A stretch of DNA of 44,963 nucleotides from Bacteroidales bacterium (GCA_021738505.1 JAIPBW010000020.1:1-44963), one strand, 5' to 3'; counted from the first letter of the stretch, positions 26,443 to 36,721 are shown. The notes: a model not told the origin generated them from the letters alone. Numbers and translations: made by a program.

Positions 26443-27048
26443 ATGGCTAGATATATTGGTCCAAAAACAAAAATTGCCCGAAAGTTCGGAGAGCCTGTTT
26501 ACGGGCCCGACAAGTATTTTGAGAAAAAGAAATACCCACCCGGACAACACGGTAATGAACAAAGAAGAAAGAAACTCTCGGAATACGGTACCCAGCTTAA
26601 AGAAAAACAAAAAGCGAAATATACCTATGGTGTATTGGAACGTCAGTTTCGTAAGACGTTTCAAAAAGCAACAAAACACCAGGGTGTTACGGGTGTTGTG
26701 TTACTGCAGTTACTGGAATCCCGCCTTGACAATGTGATTTTTCGCATGGGTATGGCGCCTACACGCGACGCCGCCCGTCAGTTAGTTAGTCATCGGCATG
26801 TTACAGTGAATGGAGAAATTCTCAATATCCCTTCTTATAAGGTGAAACCCGATGATATTGTTGGTATCAGAGAACGTTCGAAAAGCCTTGAAATCGTTCA
26901 GGATGCTATGGCTAAACGTTCCAATAAATATTCATGGCTGGAATGGGATGACGACCAGGTAGCTGGTAAGTTCCTGAACTACCCTGAAAGAGAAGATATA
27001 CCGGAGAATATTAACGAACAGCTCATCGTTGAGTTGTACTCCAAGTAA
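26443..27048 (+). CDS. rpsD: 30S ribosomal protein S4
   Basis: This 201-residue primary assembly protein is the translational repressor of the alpha operon in E. coli. The N-terminal arm is [20 protein letters not shown], of the zinc-free type, with no CxxC near the start. The S4 RNA-binding domain is [34 protein letters not shown]. It precedes rpoA by 39 bases. Confidence 0.99.
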   Translation: MARYIGPKTKIARKFGEPVYGPDKYFEKKKYPPGQHGNEQRRKKLSEYGTQLKEKQKAKYTYGVLERQFRKTFQKATKHQGVTGVVLLQLLESRLDNVIFRMGMAPTRDAARQLVSHRHVTVNGEILNIPSYKVKPDDIVGIRERSKSLEIVQDAMAKRSNKYSWLEWDDDQVAGKFLNYPEREDIPENINEQLIVELYSK

Positions 27049-27087
27049 TCACTAATTGTCGATTAAACGCATTAAAGCTAAGGATTC

Positions 27088-28080
27088 ATGGCAATATTAG
27101 ATTTTCAAAAACCGGATAGAGTGATAATGAATGATGCTGACGATTTTGTCGGTGATTTTGAATTCAGACCCCTCGAACCCGGATATGGTGTTACTATTGG
27201 TAACTCGCTTAGAAGAATTTTGTTGAACTCACTGGAAGGTTTTGCTATTACTAAAATCAAAATTGAAGGTGTAGAACAAGAGTTCTCTACTATAGATGGA
27301 GTTATTGAAGATGTAACAGATATTATTCTTAACCTGAAACAGGTCAGAATAAAACAACAAATAGAAGAACAAGACGAAGAAACAGTTAATGTCGTCATTA
27401 AAAACCAGGATGTTTTTAAAGCCGGGGACATTAATAATTTCCTTTCCAATTTTCAGGTTATTAACCCTGATCTGGAAATTTGCCACATGGAAAGTTCAGT
27501 TAACCTGAATATTGAAATTACTATAGAAAAAGGTAGAGGATATCGTCCGGCAGACGAAAATAAATCTTCGAACGATCCGATAGGTACCATTGCTATAGAC
27601 TCTATTTTTACACCGATTAAAAATGTGAGTTTTAAAGTGGAAAATTTCCGTGTGGAACAAAAAACAGACTACGAAAAACTCTTGCTCCGTATTGAAGGTA
27701 ACGGATCTATTCATCCCAAAGATGCATTAAAAGAAGCGGCTAAAATACTTATTCAGCACTTTATGCTCTTTTCCGATGAAAAGATCACCCTTGACGAAGA
27801 AGAAAAGTCTGTTACTGAAGAATTTGATGAAGGTTCGCTTCACATGAGGCAGCTGCTGAAAACGCAACTTAGCGATATGGATCTTTCCGTACGTGCGTTG
27901 AATTGCCTGAAAGCTGCTGAAGTGGATACATTGGGTGATCTGGTTTCTTACAACAAAAATGATCTGTTGAAATTTAGAAACTTTGGTAAAAAATCACTCG
28001 CCGAATTGGAAGAATTAGTGAAAAACAAAGGTCTGACCTTTGGTATGAATGTTTCAAAATATAAACTTGATAAGGATTAA
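27088..28080 (+). CDS. rpoA: RNA polymerase alpha subunit
   Basis: This 330-residue protein dimerises to nucleate RNA polymerase. The N-terminal domain has [19 protein letters not shown], which forms the dimer interface. The C-terminal domain, from about 245, has [19 protein letters not shown] and [13 protein letters not shown], two helix-hairpin-helix elements that bind UP elements and activators. The length is close to that of other phyla. It is co-transcribed with rpsD and rplQ, which keeps the transcription and translation machinery linked. Confidence 0.99.
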   Translation: MAILDFQKPDRVIMNDADDFVGDFEFRPLEPGYGVTIGNSLRRILLNSLEGFAITKIKIEGVEQEFSTIDGVIEDVTDIILNLKQVRIKQQIEEQDEETVNVVIKNQDVFKAGDINNFLSNFQVINPDLEICHMESSVNLNIEITIEKGRGYRPADENKSSNDPIGTIAIDSIFTPIKNVSFKVENFRVEQKTDYEKLLLRIEGNGSIHPKDALKEAAKILIQHFMLFSDEKITLDEEEKSVTEEFDEGSLHMRQLLKTQLSDMDLSVRALNCLKAAEVDTLGDLVSYNKNDLLKFRNFGKKSLAELEELVKNKGLTFGMNVSKYKLDKD

Positions 28081-28085
28081 CAGCG

Positions 28086-28715
28086 ATGAGACATCAAAAG
28101 CGAATAAATAGTTTAAGCAGAACCAGTTCACACCGAAAAGCTATGTTGTCGAATATGGCAACATCGCTGATATTACATAAGCGTATTTCTACTACAGTAC
28201 CTAAAGCACGCGTGTTGCGTCAGTATGTTGAGCCTTTGATCACAAGGGCAAAAGAGGATACCATGCACAGCCGCCGCGTTGTTTTTCGGTATCTGAAAGA
28301 CAAAGAAGCCGTGAATGAGCTTTTTCGTGAGATATCTGTTAAGGTAGCTGACCGTCCCGGTGGATATACGCGCATCCTGAAAACAGGATTCCGCCCCGGT
28401 GACAATACGGATATGTGTATTGTTGAGCTCGTGGATTATAATGACGCTATGCTGGAAGCGAAAGAAGAGAAGAAAGCAACTACCGGTAAGAAACGTACTC
28501 GTCGTGGACGTCGCGGTAGTAGTGGTCAGGGCCAAAAGACTCAGGCGCAGGATCAACAAGCCGCTGGACAGGAAAATACTGAAGCTGCTGACGAAAAGCA
28601 GAAGAAAGCCGAACAAAAAGCTGCTGAGGAAGCCAAAAATGCTGAGCAGGAAACAAAAAACTCCAAACCTGAAGAAGGTGAAGGAACAAATGATGAAAAG
28701 AAAGATAACCAATAA
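28086..28715 (+). CDS. rplQ: 50S ribosomal protein L17 with long charged C-terminal tail
   Basis: At 209 residues, the first 125 or so are L17 ([55 protein letters not shown]). L17 sits at the tunnel exit. The rest, about 80 residues, is low-complexity Lys/Glu/Gln/Ala with an initial basic patch ([15 protein letters not shown]). E. coli L17 is 127 residues. Bacteroidota homologues carry extensions, but this one is long. It probably is disordered and exposed at the exit. It ends the cluster, and a terminator follows. Confidence 0.97.
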   Translation: MRHQKRINSLSRTSSHRKAMLSNMATSLILHKRISTTVPKARVLRQYVEPLITRAKEDTMHSRRVVFRYLKDKEAVNELFREISVKVADRPGGYTRILKTGFRPGDNTDMCIVELVDYNDAMLEAKEEKKATTGKKRTRRGRRGSSGQGQKTQAQDQQAAGQENTEAADEKQKKAEQKAAEEAKNAEQETKNSKPEEGEGTNDEKKDNQ

Positions 28716-28746
28716 AGAGGTCATCTTGATTATAAAATAGTTTCAT

Positions 28747-28785
28747 TAAAAAAGGGTATGTTGGCTAAACATTACCCTTTTTTTA
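28747..28785 (+). terminator. Intrinsic terminator after rplQ
   Basis: AAAAAAGGGTA (28748-28758) pairs with TACCCTTTTTT (from 28773). The loop can add TGTT/AACA, and a run of T follows. It separates the ribosomal cluster from enolase. Confidence 0.85.
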
Positions 28786-28835
28786 TGGTTAAACGTAAAG
28801 GAAAAAATGAATATTACCAAAACATTAGATCAAGT

Positions 28836-28843
28836 TATATTTG
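28836..28843 (+). promoter_or_regulatory. -7 box of eno
   Basis: TATATTTG is a perfect TAnnTTTG box 25 bases before the eno ATG. No clear TTTG lies at -33. Confidence 0.5.
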
Positions 28844-28856
28844 TCATATAAATTAA

Positions 28857-30155
<1,299 letters not shown>

Positions 30156-30180
30156 ACAAGGGAGATTTTAAATAGACTAC

Positions 30181-30208
30181 AGGCTGTTCAAAAGAACAGC
30201 CTTTTTTG
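30181..30208 (+). terminator. Intrinsic terminator after eno
   Basis: AGGCTGTTC-AAAA-GAACAGCCT is a perfect 9-bp stem with a 4-base loop, followed by six T. Confidence 0.95.
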
Positions 30209-30650
30209 TTGCAAAAGCAGTTTTTTACCACGGGTGAGCGGTTTTTTGCCACGAATGCACGAATGGCTGTTGTGGTTAAAATTCGCTATGTAGTTTTCTT
30301 TCTCCATAATTGATTTGCCGTAAATATCAGTTTTAAAGGAATTCCTTCTGACATCAAATCTCTGACCTATTATTCGTCTTTAATTCGTGCATTGGTGGCT
30401 TATTATATTTTTTTGCCACGAATGCAAGAATATATGTTGTGCTAATTGAGATATTCAAATAATAGAACAGAGATGACACAGATTAAGCAGGTATTCACTG
30501 ATCCGCGTAAATCTGTCACATCCGCGCTATCAGTGTTTCATTGTTGTTTGCTTACGTACTATGTATTTTTAAAAGAAAGAATACTTCAATTTTGTTAATA
30601 AAACTCGGTTTAAACAATTTTTGATCTTGCTCCTGTCGGATATTTTAAAA
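30209..30650. other. Intergenic with GCCACGAATGCACGAAT-family repeats
   Basis: About 440 bases hold no gene. One arm of the 17-bp repeat family is at 30248-30264. An imperfect hairpin of the same family is at 30383-30399 / 30415-30431 with a 15-base T-rich loop. A third imperfect inverted repeat (GATGACACAGATTAA / TAAATCTGTCACATC) spans about 30471-30525. All look like dispersed Bacteroidota intergenic repeats. Confidence 0.6.
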
Positions 30651-30654
30651 ATCG

Positions 30655-30662
30655 TATTTTTG
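30655..30662 (+). promoter_or_regulatory. -7 box of the aminotransferase gene
   Basis: TATTTTTG is a perfect TAnnTTTG box 23 bases before the ATG at 30686. The -33 element is weak. Confidence 0.5.
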
Positions 30663-30685
30663 ACTAAATATTAATTTCGATAATT

Positions 30686-31816
30686 ATGCGTGAAATACGA
30701 ATGGTTGACCTGAAAGGCCAATATGAAAAAATAAAGCCTGAAATTGATCAGGCGATGAATGAAGTTATTGAATCAACAGCTTTTATCAATGGTCCGGCAG
30801 TAAAGACCTTTGCTGCTAATCTTGAAAATTATCTGGATGTAAAGCATGTGATCCCCTGCGGTAATGGTACGGATGCTTTACAGGTAGCCCTTATGGCACT
30901 GGATTTAAATCCCGGTGACGAAGTGATCACCAGCACGTTTACCTTTATTGCTACGGCTGAAGTTATTGCCTTGTTAGACCTTAAACCGGTTTTGGTGGAT
31001 GTAGACCCGGATACGTTTAATCTGGATCCGGAAAAAGTGAAAGAAGCTGTTTCCGAACGCACAAAAGTGATTATTCCTGTTCACCTTTTCGGTCAATGCA
31101 GCGATATGGACCAGATCATGAATATCGCCCGCAAACATAATCTCTCTGTGGTTGAAGATGCCTGCCAGGCTATCGGAGCCGATCATCAGTCGGAAGACGG
31201 AAAAACCAGAAAAGCCGGGGCCATTGGAGATATAGGCTCCATGTCGTTCTTTCCTTCCAAAAATCTGGGAGCCTTTGGAGATGCCGGCGCTGTATTTACC
31301 AATAATGACGAGCTGGCTAAAAAAATGCGCGGAATTGTTAATCACGGTTCGTTCAAAAAATACTACCATGAATATGTAGGCGTAAACTCCCGCATGGATA
31401 CTCTTCAGGCTGCTATCCTGGATGTCAAACTGAAATATCTGGATAACTATATTGAAGCCCGCCAAAAAGCAGCAAAATATTATGATGAAAACCTCAATCA
31501 TCCTAAGATTTTAACTCCTGAGCGTTCTGAGTTTAGCACTCACGTTTTTCATCAGTATACATTGAAACTGGCCCCGTCGGTTGATCGTGAAAAAATGAAG
31601 CAATACCTTAAAGATAAAGGGATACCTTCGATGGTCTATTATCCCGTTCCCCTGCATTTGCAAAAAGCTTACCTTGTTGACGGAAAAGGCAAAGGTTCTT
31701 TACCTGTTGCTGAACAACTGTCGGAACAGGTTCTTTCATTGCCGATGCATACAGAATTAGATCAGGAGCAACTGGAATATATTGTAAAAACAATTTTGAA
31801 TTATCTGGAATCATGA
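30686..31816 (+). CDS. DegT/DnrJ/EryC1/StrS aminotransferase, WbpE/WlbC-like
   Basis: This 376-residue PLP enzyme of the sugar aminotransferase family has the typical start MVDLKGQYEKIKPEID and the cofactor phosphate pocket CGNGTDALQVALMALDL. It also has VVEDACQAIGAD with the PLP Asp, and the Schiff-base Lys in FFPSKNLGAFGDAGAV. With the acetyltransferase overlapping its stop, it fits the UDP-2-acetamido-2-deoxy-ribo-hexuluronate aminotransferase (EC 2.6.1.98) of the UDP-GlcNAc(3NAc)A pathway, which makes a surface-polysaccharide sugar. The exact sugar is inferred from the pair. The preceding dehydrogenase (WbpB/WlbA) is not in the window. Confidence 0.88.
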   Translation: MREIRMVDLKGQYEKIKPEIDQAMNEVIESTAFINGPAVKTFAANLENYLDVKHVIPCGNGTDALQVALMALDLNPGDEVITSTFTFIATAEVIALLDLKPVLVDVDPDTFNLDPEKVKEAVSERTKVIIPVHLFGQCSDMDQIMNIARKHNLSVVEDACQAIGADHQSEDGKTRKAGAIGDIGSMSFFPSKNLGAFGDAGAVFTNNDELAKKMRGIVNHGSFKKYYHEYVGVNSRMDTLQAAILDVKLKYLDNYIEARQKAAKYYDENLNHPKILTPERSEFSTHVFHQYTLKLAPSVDREKMKQYLKDKGIPSMVYYPVPLHLQKAYLVDGKGKGSLPVAEQLSEQVLSLPMHTELDQEQLEYIVKTILNYLES

Positions 31817-32397
31817 GTGAACAAAAGAAATATTTCGCCCACGAAACAGCCGTGATCGATGAAGGCTGTGAAATAGGAGAGGGCACAAAGATCTGGCATT
31901 TTTCTCATATTATGAAGAACAGTAAAATAGGAGAAAAATGCAATTTCGGACAAAATGTAGTCGTATCACCGGAGGTTATACTGGGCAATAACGTGAAAGT
32001 ACAAAACAATGTATCGATCTACACGGGCGTTGAATGCGAAGATGATGTCTTTTTGGGACCTTCCATGGTGTTTACCAATGTTGTTAATCCCAGAAGTGCA
32101 GTTAATCGCCGTGGTGAATATGTAAAGACACTGGTGAAAAAGGGAGCTACCATTGGAGCCAATGCAACAATTATCTGCGGACATACCCTTCACGAGTATG
32201 CTTTTATTGCAGCAGGTGCTGTTGTTACCAAAGATGTAAAATCCTACTCCCTGGTTGTTGGTAATCCGGCACGCCATGTGGGATGGATGAGTGAATACGG
32301 ACACCGGCTAAACTTTGACGAAAACGGAATTGCATACTGCCCCGAGAGTAAGGAGAAATACCAGCTTAAGGACGACGAGGTGAGGAAAGTTGCGTGA
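31813..32397 (+). CDS. Left-handed beta-helix sugar N-acetyltransferase, WbpD/WlbB-like
   Basis: This 194-residue protein is built of hexapeptide repeats (…VIDEGCEIGEGTKIWHFSHIMKNSKIGEKCNFGQNVVVSP…) that fold as a left-handed beta helix and trimerise. A loop, NVVNPRSAVNRRGEYVKTLV, follows. The GNPARHVGWMSEYGHRL end is characteristic of the UDP-3-amino-GlcNAcA 3-N-acetyltransferases (EC 2.3.1.201), which use acetyl-CoA. It overlaps the aminotransferase by four bases (ATGA), so the two act in sequence. Its C-terminal CPESKEKYQL resembles the family's tail. Confidence 0.88.
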   Translation: MSEQKKYFAHETAVIDEGCEIGEGTKIWHFSHIMKNSKIGEKCNFGQNVVVSPEVILGNNVKVQNNVSIYTGVECEDDVFLGPSMVFTNVVNPRSAVNRRGEYVKTLVKKGATIGANATIICGHTLHEYAFIAAGAVVTKDVKSYSLVVGNPARHVGWMSEYGHRLNFDENGIAYCPESKEKYQLKDDEVRKVA

Positions 32398-32434
32398 GTT
32401 GATTAGGTTGATTAGAGTCTGTTTGTAAAGAGGA

Positions 32435-32617
32435 GTGTTTAGTTCAGAGTGTTCGAGTTCAAAGGTTACCCCGTTTTTTTTATCGGAGCCTTTCCCGCAT
32501 TTATCGGGGGCGTGCGAAAATTTTAAACCGCAGTATCCCCATCCGCCATTCGGCGGATTAGAGGATTTAAAATTTGAGCAACAACGCAGAAATCGGACAT
32601 TATAGACAGACACTAAA
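32435..32617 (-). repeat. Structured dispersed element, copy 1 (minus orientation)
   Basis: Read on the minus strand, this matches 44669-44822: TTAGTGTCTGTCTATAATG at the start, TTTCTGCGTT, a stem closed by TTTTAAA/TTTAAAA, CGCCCCCGATAAATGCGGG, and TTTGAACTCGAAC…GAACTAAACAC at the end. The stem interior differs from copy 2 but still forms a hairpin (ATCCGCC-GAAT-GGCGGAT). Its end adjoins a broken KilA-N gene. Confidence 0.75.
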
Positions 32618-32872
32618 TAGTTTTAACTTAACTCCTAAAAAATGGACTGAAGCTACAAATGCAATTGGGTTGATTTCAAAATCAGGCAGATATTGGGTGC
32701 TTATACGCATGAAGATTTAGTATTTGAATTTGGTTCTTGGATTAGTTCAATGTTTAAACTTCTGTTGATTAAAGAATATCAACGATTAAAAGAAACTGAA
32801 AGAAACAACAATATGGCAACAATAGGTATAGTGCATGAAAGCTTCGGATTTCTTGTGAATAAAAGCCAGTGA
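32616..32872 (+). pseudogene. KilA-N domain protein remnant
   Basis: The frame beginning at 32616 reads NSFNLTPKKWTEATNAIGLI then SKSGRY, the core of Bacteroidota KilA-N proteins. A one-base loss in a G run near 32693-32696 shifts the frame. The other frame then continues THEDLVFEFGSWISSMFKLL and IKEYQRLKETE as expected. The last part is degenerate and ends at TGA (32870-32872). The 5' half is missing, and the remnant starts where the structured repeat ends. KilA-N proteins are phage- or mobile-element-type DNA-binding proteins. Confidence 0.75.
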
Positions 32873-32987
32873 ATAATCTATGGTTTATTGCTTCGTAAGC
32901 ACCCATAATACCATTCCATCAAACGTTGTAACCGATTTTAAGCAAAGTGTCAGAACTCAACCAAATTTGACTTTAATACAGATAATT

Positions 32988-33587
32988 ATGACAGAAAAAC
33001 AAATTGAAAAGACAAGAAAGCTAATAAAAAAGCATAGAGCTGCTTTGGCTGCGGAGAAACGTAAATTTGGAGCATTTGATGATAGTGTAGGCAGACGTTA
33101 TTATATTGCTGAATTGTATATGCGGATTTCGGATTACAAAGGAACAATTACCTACAAAAAGTGGTTTGACAAAAACTTCCCGGATGACATTGGAAGTCCT
33201 TTACATTCTCTATATTGGTCAATTGCATATTTTGAACTTGGAAAGATTCCTGAAGCAAAGATTTATACGATTGATACCGCTTTTCAAAATATTTATTTAC
33301 ATGAATTGATTCTTGATCGTGAGGTCAAACGGATAGATATGTACGAGCATGGATTGGATATGCTTGAATTCGCAAAATCAAGGATTAACATTTACAAAAA
33401 AGTATCAACACAGCCATATCTTGATTGGCTTTCACCTTTCATAGATACAGACGAATACAAAGAGCCTGTTAATAAATTTATTGAATTGAATAAACTCCTC
33501 AAGGCTGAGAATGATAAAGATAAACGTATTGAATTGGTTGACAAAATCAGAGATTTAGAAAACATGAATAGAAATCGAAATAAGTAA
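32988..33587 (+). CDS. Uncharacterised helical protein, TPR-like
   Basis: From the ATG at 32988 the protein has about 199 residues. It starts MTEKQIEKTRKLIKKHRAAL and contains YIAELYMRISDYKGTITYKKWF, DIGSPLHSLYWSIAYFELGKIPEAKIY and a charged C-terminal helix (about 165-199). The alternating helices and the length of each unit resemble tetratricopeptide repeats. It has no signal peptide or catalytic motif. The open frame begins at 32880, but the first 36 codons lack protein-like features and follow the KilA-N remnant, so I prefer 32988. I do not recognise a named family. Confidence 0.6.
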   Translation: MTEKQIEKTRKLIKKHRAALAAEKRKFGAFDDSVGRRYYIAELYMRISDYKGTITYKKWFDKNFPDDIGSPLHSLYWSIAYFELGKIPEAKIYTIDTAFQNIYLHELILDREVKRIDMYEHGLDMLEFAKSRINIYKKVSTQPYLDWLSPFIDTDEYKEPVNKFIELNKLLKAENDKDKRIELVDKIRDLENMNRNRNK

Positions 33588-33960
33588 AGTCGTTGTACAA
33601 TATATGGGAATATGAGCTACGTCCCGTTCTCCGGGAACTTTGCGAGTATTCGTTTTTTTAATTATGCGCCTACAGACTTAAGTGTTCGCTTTAGGATATA
33701 GGGAAATTTTCAGATTTTAGTTTGACTGCTTAGCGAGTATCGATATATTATATTAACCCTAATAAAAACCGGGCAAAAAGACGATAATCTTTTTGCGATA
33801 AATATGTATCTTTAGGATACTTTTAAAATTTATTTGTATTTTTCGATTCGGAAACAAGCCCAATTTGATAGGAAACAAAAATTAGGGTAGTTTTATGGGG
33901 TTCTTTCCCTTGCACATCAGTTAGTGACTATGTATCGATTAGATAAGAATAAAAATGAAC
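33588..33960. other. Intergenic
   Basis: This is AT-rich and without a gene. A short TCCCG-TTCTC-CGGGA hairpin near 33621-33635 and two related words (GCGAGTATTCG near 33642, GCGAGTATCGA near 33735) are the only structure seen. Confidence 0.4.
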
Positions 33961-33965
33961 GTGAT

Positions 33966-34523
33966 ATGAAAATGAAAGGAGTAAAAAACACAGCAAAAAT
34001 CGTTATGCTCACTTGCGTGATGGTTTTGTTATTTGGCTTTACAAATACTCGTGGATACAATACAATAGAAGAACTGTATAAGTCAGGAATTATGGCAATA
34101 AAATCTAAAGACAAAAAGCAAATTGCCGAATTTGTTACAACGATGTTGCCGGACAAAAATACAGCCACCTATATGGAAGAGAACGATTGTGAGTACCGAG
34201 GATTTCCGAATAGATTAAAGGAATATCCCAATGCGATTGAGAGTGCTATTGATCAAACCACACAATTTTATTATGATCTTGCATTTAGGCTCGAAGAGCG
34301 ATATGGAAATCTTGATAGCTTGAAGTTTATTGGATTTAATAGAGAACTTTCACCTGAGTCTTTAAATGATAGGCAGTGTAATTGTCAGGATATTTTATTT
34401 GAAGAACCCTGGGGCCTTATTGTTGACCAACGGTACAGTGATACTCTCGAGTTTCAATTTGGTGAAGTACTGAAAGTAAATGGAGAATGGAAAGCATTTA
34501 CAGTCAATAGAAAGCGTTTTTGA
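33966..34523 (+). CDS. Exported protein of unknown function
   Basis: From ATG 33966 it has 185 residues with an N-terminal signal or membrane segment (KNTAKIVMLTCVMVLLFGFT). The mature part has a helix (TIEELYKSGIMAIKSKDKKQ), two Cys-containing stretches (NDCEYRG; RQCNCQDILFEEPWG) and a final beta-rich segment that ends VNGEWKAFTVNRKRF. The layout suggests a small periplasmic alpha/beta protein of an NTF2- or immunity-like kind, but I do not recognise it. The frame is open from a GTG at 33924. The start at 33966 puts the hydrophobic segment where a signal peptide should be. Confidence 0.6.
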   Translation: MKMKGVKNTAKIVMLTCVMVLLFGFTNTRGYNTIEELYKSGIMAIKSKDKKQIAEFVTTMLPDKNTATYMEENDCEYRGFPNRLKEYPNAIESAIDQTTQFYYDLAFRLEERYGNLDSLKFIGFNRELSPESLNDRQCNCQDILFEEPWGLIVDQRYSDTLEFQFGEVLKVNGEWKAFTVNRKRF

Positions 34524-34823
34524 CAAAATGCCTGGCGTATAAAAAAGTTATTCTGGCAAGTATTATTAAACCTTAAAAAACCAGTGGAATATTTTTCATG
34601 AATTTTGCACATGAGTATAATATTCAGCTTTATTAAATATGATTGATGTGTTGAATTTAATAGCTGTAAAAAGCGAATTTTATCAAAATAAAACTTATAT
34701 TTTTGTTTGCATATTTAAGCTATCTATAAAGCTTTCCGGGTCGATGCTCTTTTTGTTTGTTCAAAGCGCAATTCAACATCAAGAGTTTCAAATGCCGCAA
34801 TCGATGAAAAGTCCCTGCTAACG
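34524..34823. other. Intergenic, nothing recognised
   Basis: About 300 AT-rich bases lie between convergent genes. I see no gene, convincing terminator or repeat. Confidence 0.4.
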
Positions 34824-35540
34824 CTATTCTAATCCATTTTGCTGTTTTTTCAATTCGCTTTTCTCGACGACCTCAAAATACACAAAATGAATATCCAGCA
34901 ATTCATCTGTTGCTGTTGGACCACTGTAATGGATATCGTAAAATACAATATTGTCTCCTGGTTTTATTTTCTTTAATTTTGACATTAACTCATCGGGCAA
35001 TTTATGTCCTTTAAATTTATTCCAGTAATATGGTTTCCCTTCCCGGAATATCATGATTGAAAAGCGGGTTGTTGAAAAAGTAATTGTTCCAAGAAAATCC
35101 CTTAACCATAAATGTATCTTTGGGTTTATATCACCAATTTCAAAAAAGGTACTATCAACTTTGCAGTCTCTTTTCCCGACAATCACTGGAACTGGCTCTG
35201 GGATATCTCTCACACGTTTCTCAAGACTTGTTAAAAGAATAGTGTCTTCTGCTGTTATGTGATAAATACTAAAGCATGCAGTATGTTTTTTTTTCTCTGG
35301 ATTAAAGGTATATTTACAACTTTCTCCTTTCAAAATGCCGTCTTCTGTTTTCACATAGATTTCAGCACAGGGAACATTTTCCACCACAACAGAAAATTGA
35401 TTTTCGACCCCTTCAAAAAAGTAGTTGGTATGTTTAGTTGCCAGACTAATGACTACATTATCAAAAGAGTGTGAAGAGTTGTTTTGTGCGGTAACAAAAA
35501 GTGGCACAATCAGGGTTAAGGTTAGAAGTATATTCTTCAT
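34824..35540 (-). CDS. Exported GldM C-terminal-domain-like protein
   Basis: This 238-residue protein has a signal peptide (MKNILLTLTLIVPLFVTAQ). The mature part resembles the two C-terminal immunoglobulin-like domains of GldM, the T9SS motor subunit. Matching parts are an opening VVISLATKHTNYFFEGVENQF, a junction VRDIPEPVPVIVGKRDCK, and a last domain with FSTTRFSIMIFREGKPYYW, then LKKIKPGDNIVFYDIHYSGP. The membrane helices and N-terminal domains of GldM are absent. It could bind partners of the secretion or gliding machinery, or be a paralogue with another job. It has no gld neighbours here. Confidence 0.7.
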   Translation of the reverse strand: MKNILLTLTLIVPLFVTAQNNSSHSFDNVVISLATKHTNYFFEGVENQFSVVVENVPCAEIYVKTEDGILKGESCKYTFNPEKKKHTACFSIYHITAEDTILLTSLEKRVRDIPEPVPVIVGKRDCKVDSTFFEIGDINPKIHLWLRDFLGTITFSTTRFSIMIFREGKPYYWNKFKGHKLPDELMSKLKKIKPGDNIVFYDIHYSGPTATDELLDIHFVYFEVVEKSELKKQQNGLE

Positions 35541-35764
35541 TTTGAATGGATTTGAAGTGCGTTTATTCGTAAAAATAACGAAAAATAACTTGATTTTTTT
35601 TTGAGAATTTAGATTTGATGGATATCGTTGGTTAGACGGATATCCGCTACATTTAAAATCAATAAGTGGTACAGAGCATGATGCAAAGCTTTGAGCGAAA
35701 TCGTGACAATAATGTCCTGTAAATCCCGATTTTTGAAAATATTGTACCCGGGAAATTTCTTTAA

Positions 35765-35989
35765 CTACTCAATGGTGATTTTACTTTCCGGATTTAGTAG
35801 ATTCAAGCTTCCTGTAAGATTAAAAGTTTTGTAATCGGCAAAAGTAACTGAGTATTGGTCTCCGTTCTTTGTTGATGGAATTTCTCCAAAGCCGGTTAAA
35901 TCTATCTTTTGACTCTGTGAATAGACCGAAGTAAGGGCCAGCATGAGAAGTAACATGGCAAGAAACTGTTTCATGTAGATTTTTTTCAT
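35765..35989 (-). CDS. Short exported protein, possibly truncated
   Basis: This 74-residue frame has a signal peptide (MKQFLAMLLLMLALTSVYSQ, if Met6 at 35974 is the start). About 50 mature residues follow, beginning SQKIDLTGFGEIPSTKNG. It ends abruptly after what looks like one beta-sandwich edge (TFADYKTFNLTGSLNLLNPESKITIE). It may be complete or the N-terminal piece of a longer cell-surface protein. The DNA downstream does not continue it in any frame I can see. Confidence 0.45.
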   Translation of the reverse strand: MKKIYMKQFLAMLLLMLALTSVYSQSQKIDLTGFGEIPSTKNGDQYSVTFADYKTFNLTGSLNLLNPESKITIE

Positions 35990-36406
35990 GTTAATCGAAT
36001 TATGGGTTTTCTGGTATAAAAATAGATGTTTTCTGAAGAAAGAAGGTACGATTCGTATTACTATTTTTTTTGAATGTCATTCTAACGCATGTGAGCTGTA
36101 ATGGAATATGAGACAAACATTAAAATATAATTGTAGAGGGCAGCCAGAAATGAGTGAGGGTGCATATAGTCAACGATTTTCGATGTATCTGTCTATACTG
36201 TATTGTAATGAATATTTCAGGTTAGATATATGTTAAAGAAAGGTTAAACAAAAACCGGATATTTTATGTTAGATTTAGGTAATTATTAAATCCCAAAAAA
36301 ATAGACTTATGAAACGAACATGATAGCCTTAAACACACAGATAAATGATTAAAGTTAGGCTACTGCATGTGAGTTCCATAACACCTATTTAATAAAATTT
36401 AAACTT
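35990..36406. other. Intergenic with a promoter-like start and 4-codon ORF
   Basis: TAGATTTA (36270-36277, one mismatch from TAnnTTTG) is followed by CCCAAAAAAATAGACTTATGAAA, the same layout as the start of the gene at 9411. The ATG (36309) opens only four codons (MKRT). It may be a decayed gene start or a leader for the lipoprotein gene at 36407. Otherwise no gene is seen in these 417 bases. Confidence 0.35.
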
Positions 36407-36721
36407 ATGAAAATGAAATCTTTAATCGTGTCCGTTTTCTCCGCATTCGTTTTGCTTTCTTCTTGCGGCGGAAATACTGATGTTGTTGACTCAGGGACTT
36501 ATACAGGCAAAATAAAGAAAGTGAAACCTGAAGAGACAGAAATCTATGTAACAATTGATAAGGAAAAAGAGCTTGAACTGTATTTTACCGATGAGACTAC
36601 ATTAACAAAAAATGGAAATGATGTTGAATTTTCTGAACTCTCTAAAGGCCAAAAAGTGAAAGTTGAAGTAAAAAAGGTTGGTAAAAGATTAGATCCGTTA
36701 GCGGTAGAAATTTTAGAATGA
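36407..36721 (+). CDS. Small lipoprotein, OB/DUF5666-like fold
   Basis: This 104-residue lipoprotein has lipobox LSSC and Cys20. The mature part is a compact beta domain with alternating strands (GTYTGKIKKVKPEETEIYVTI; ELELYFTDETTLTKNG; VEFSELSKGQKVKVEVKKVG; DPLAVEIL). This looks like the DUF5666/OB-type modules found in exported metal- or nucleic-acid-associated proteins. The function is unknown. Its stop is one base from the ATG of the DUF2231 gene, so the two are coupled. Confidence 0.65.
   Translation: MKMKSLIVSVFSAFVLLSSCGGNTDVVDSGTYTGKIKKVKPEETEIYVTIDKEKELELYFTDETTLTKNGNDVEFSELSKGQKVKVEVKKVGKRLDPLAVEILE

Noticed and set aside
28173..28740. Long frames on both strands over the 3' part of rplQ
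   Set aside because: They are shadows of the low-complexity Lys/Glu/Gln codons of the L17 tail.
32398..36400. Integron cassette array
   Set aside because: Small orphan genes with spacers suggested it, but I found no repeated attC-like sites with matching RYYYAAC/GTTRRRY cores and no integrase.
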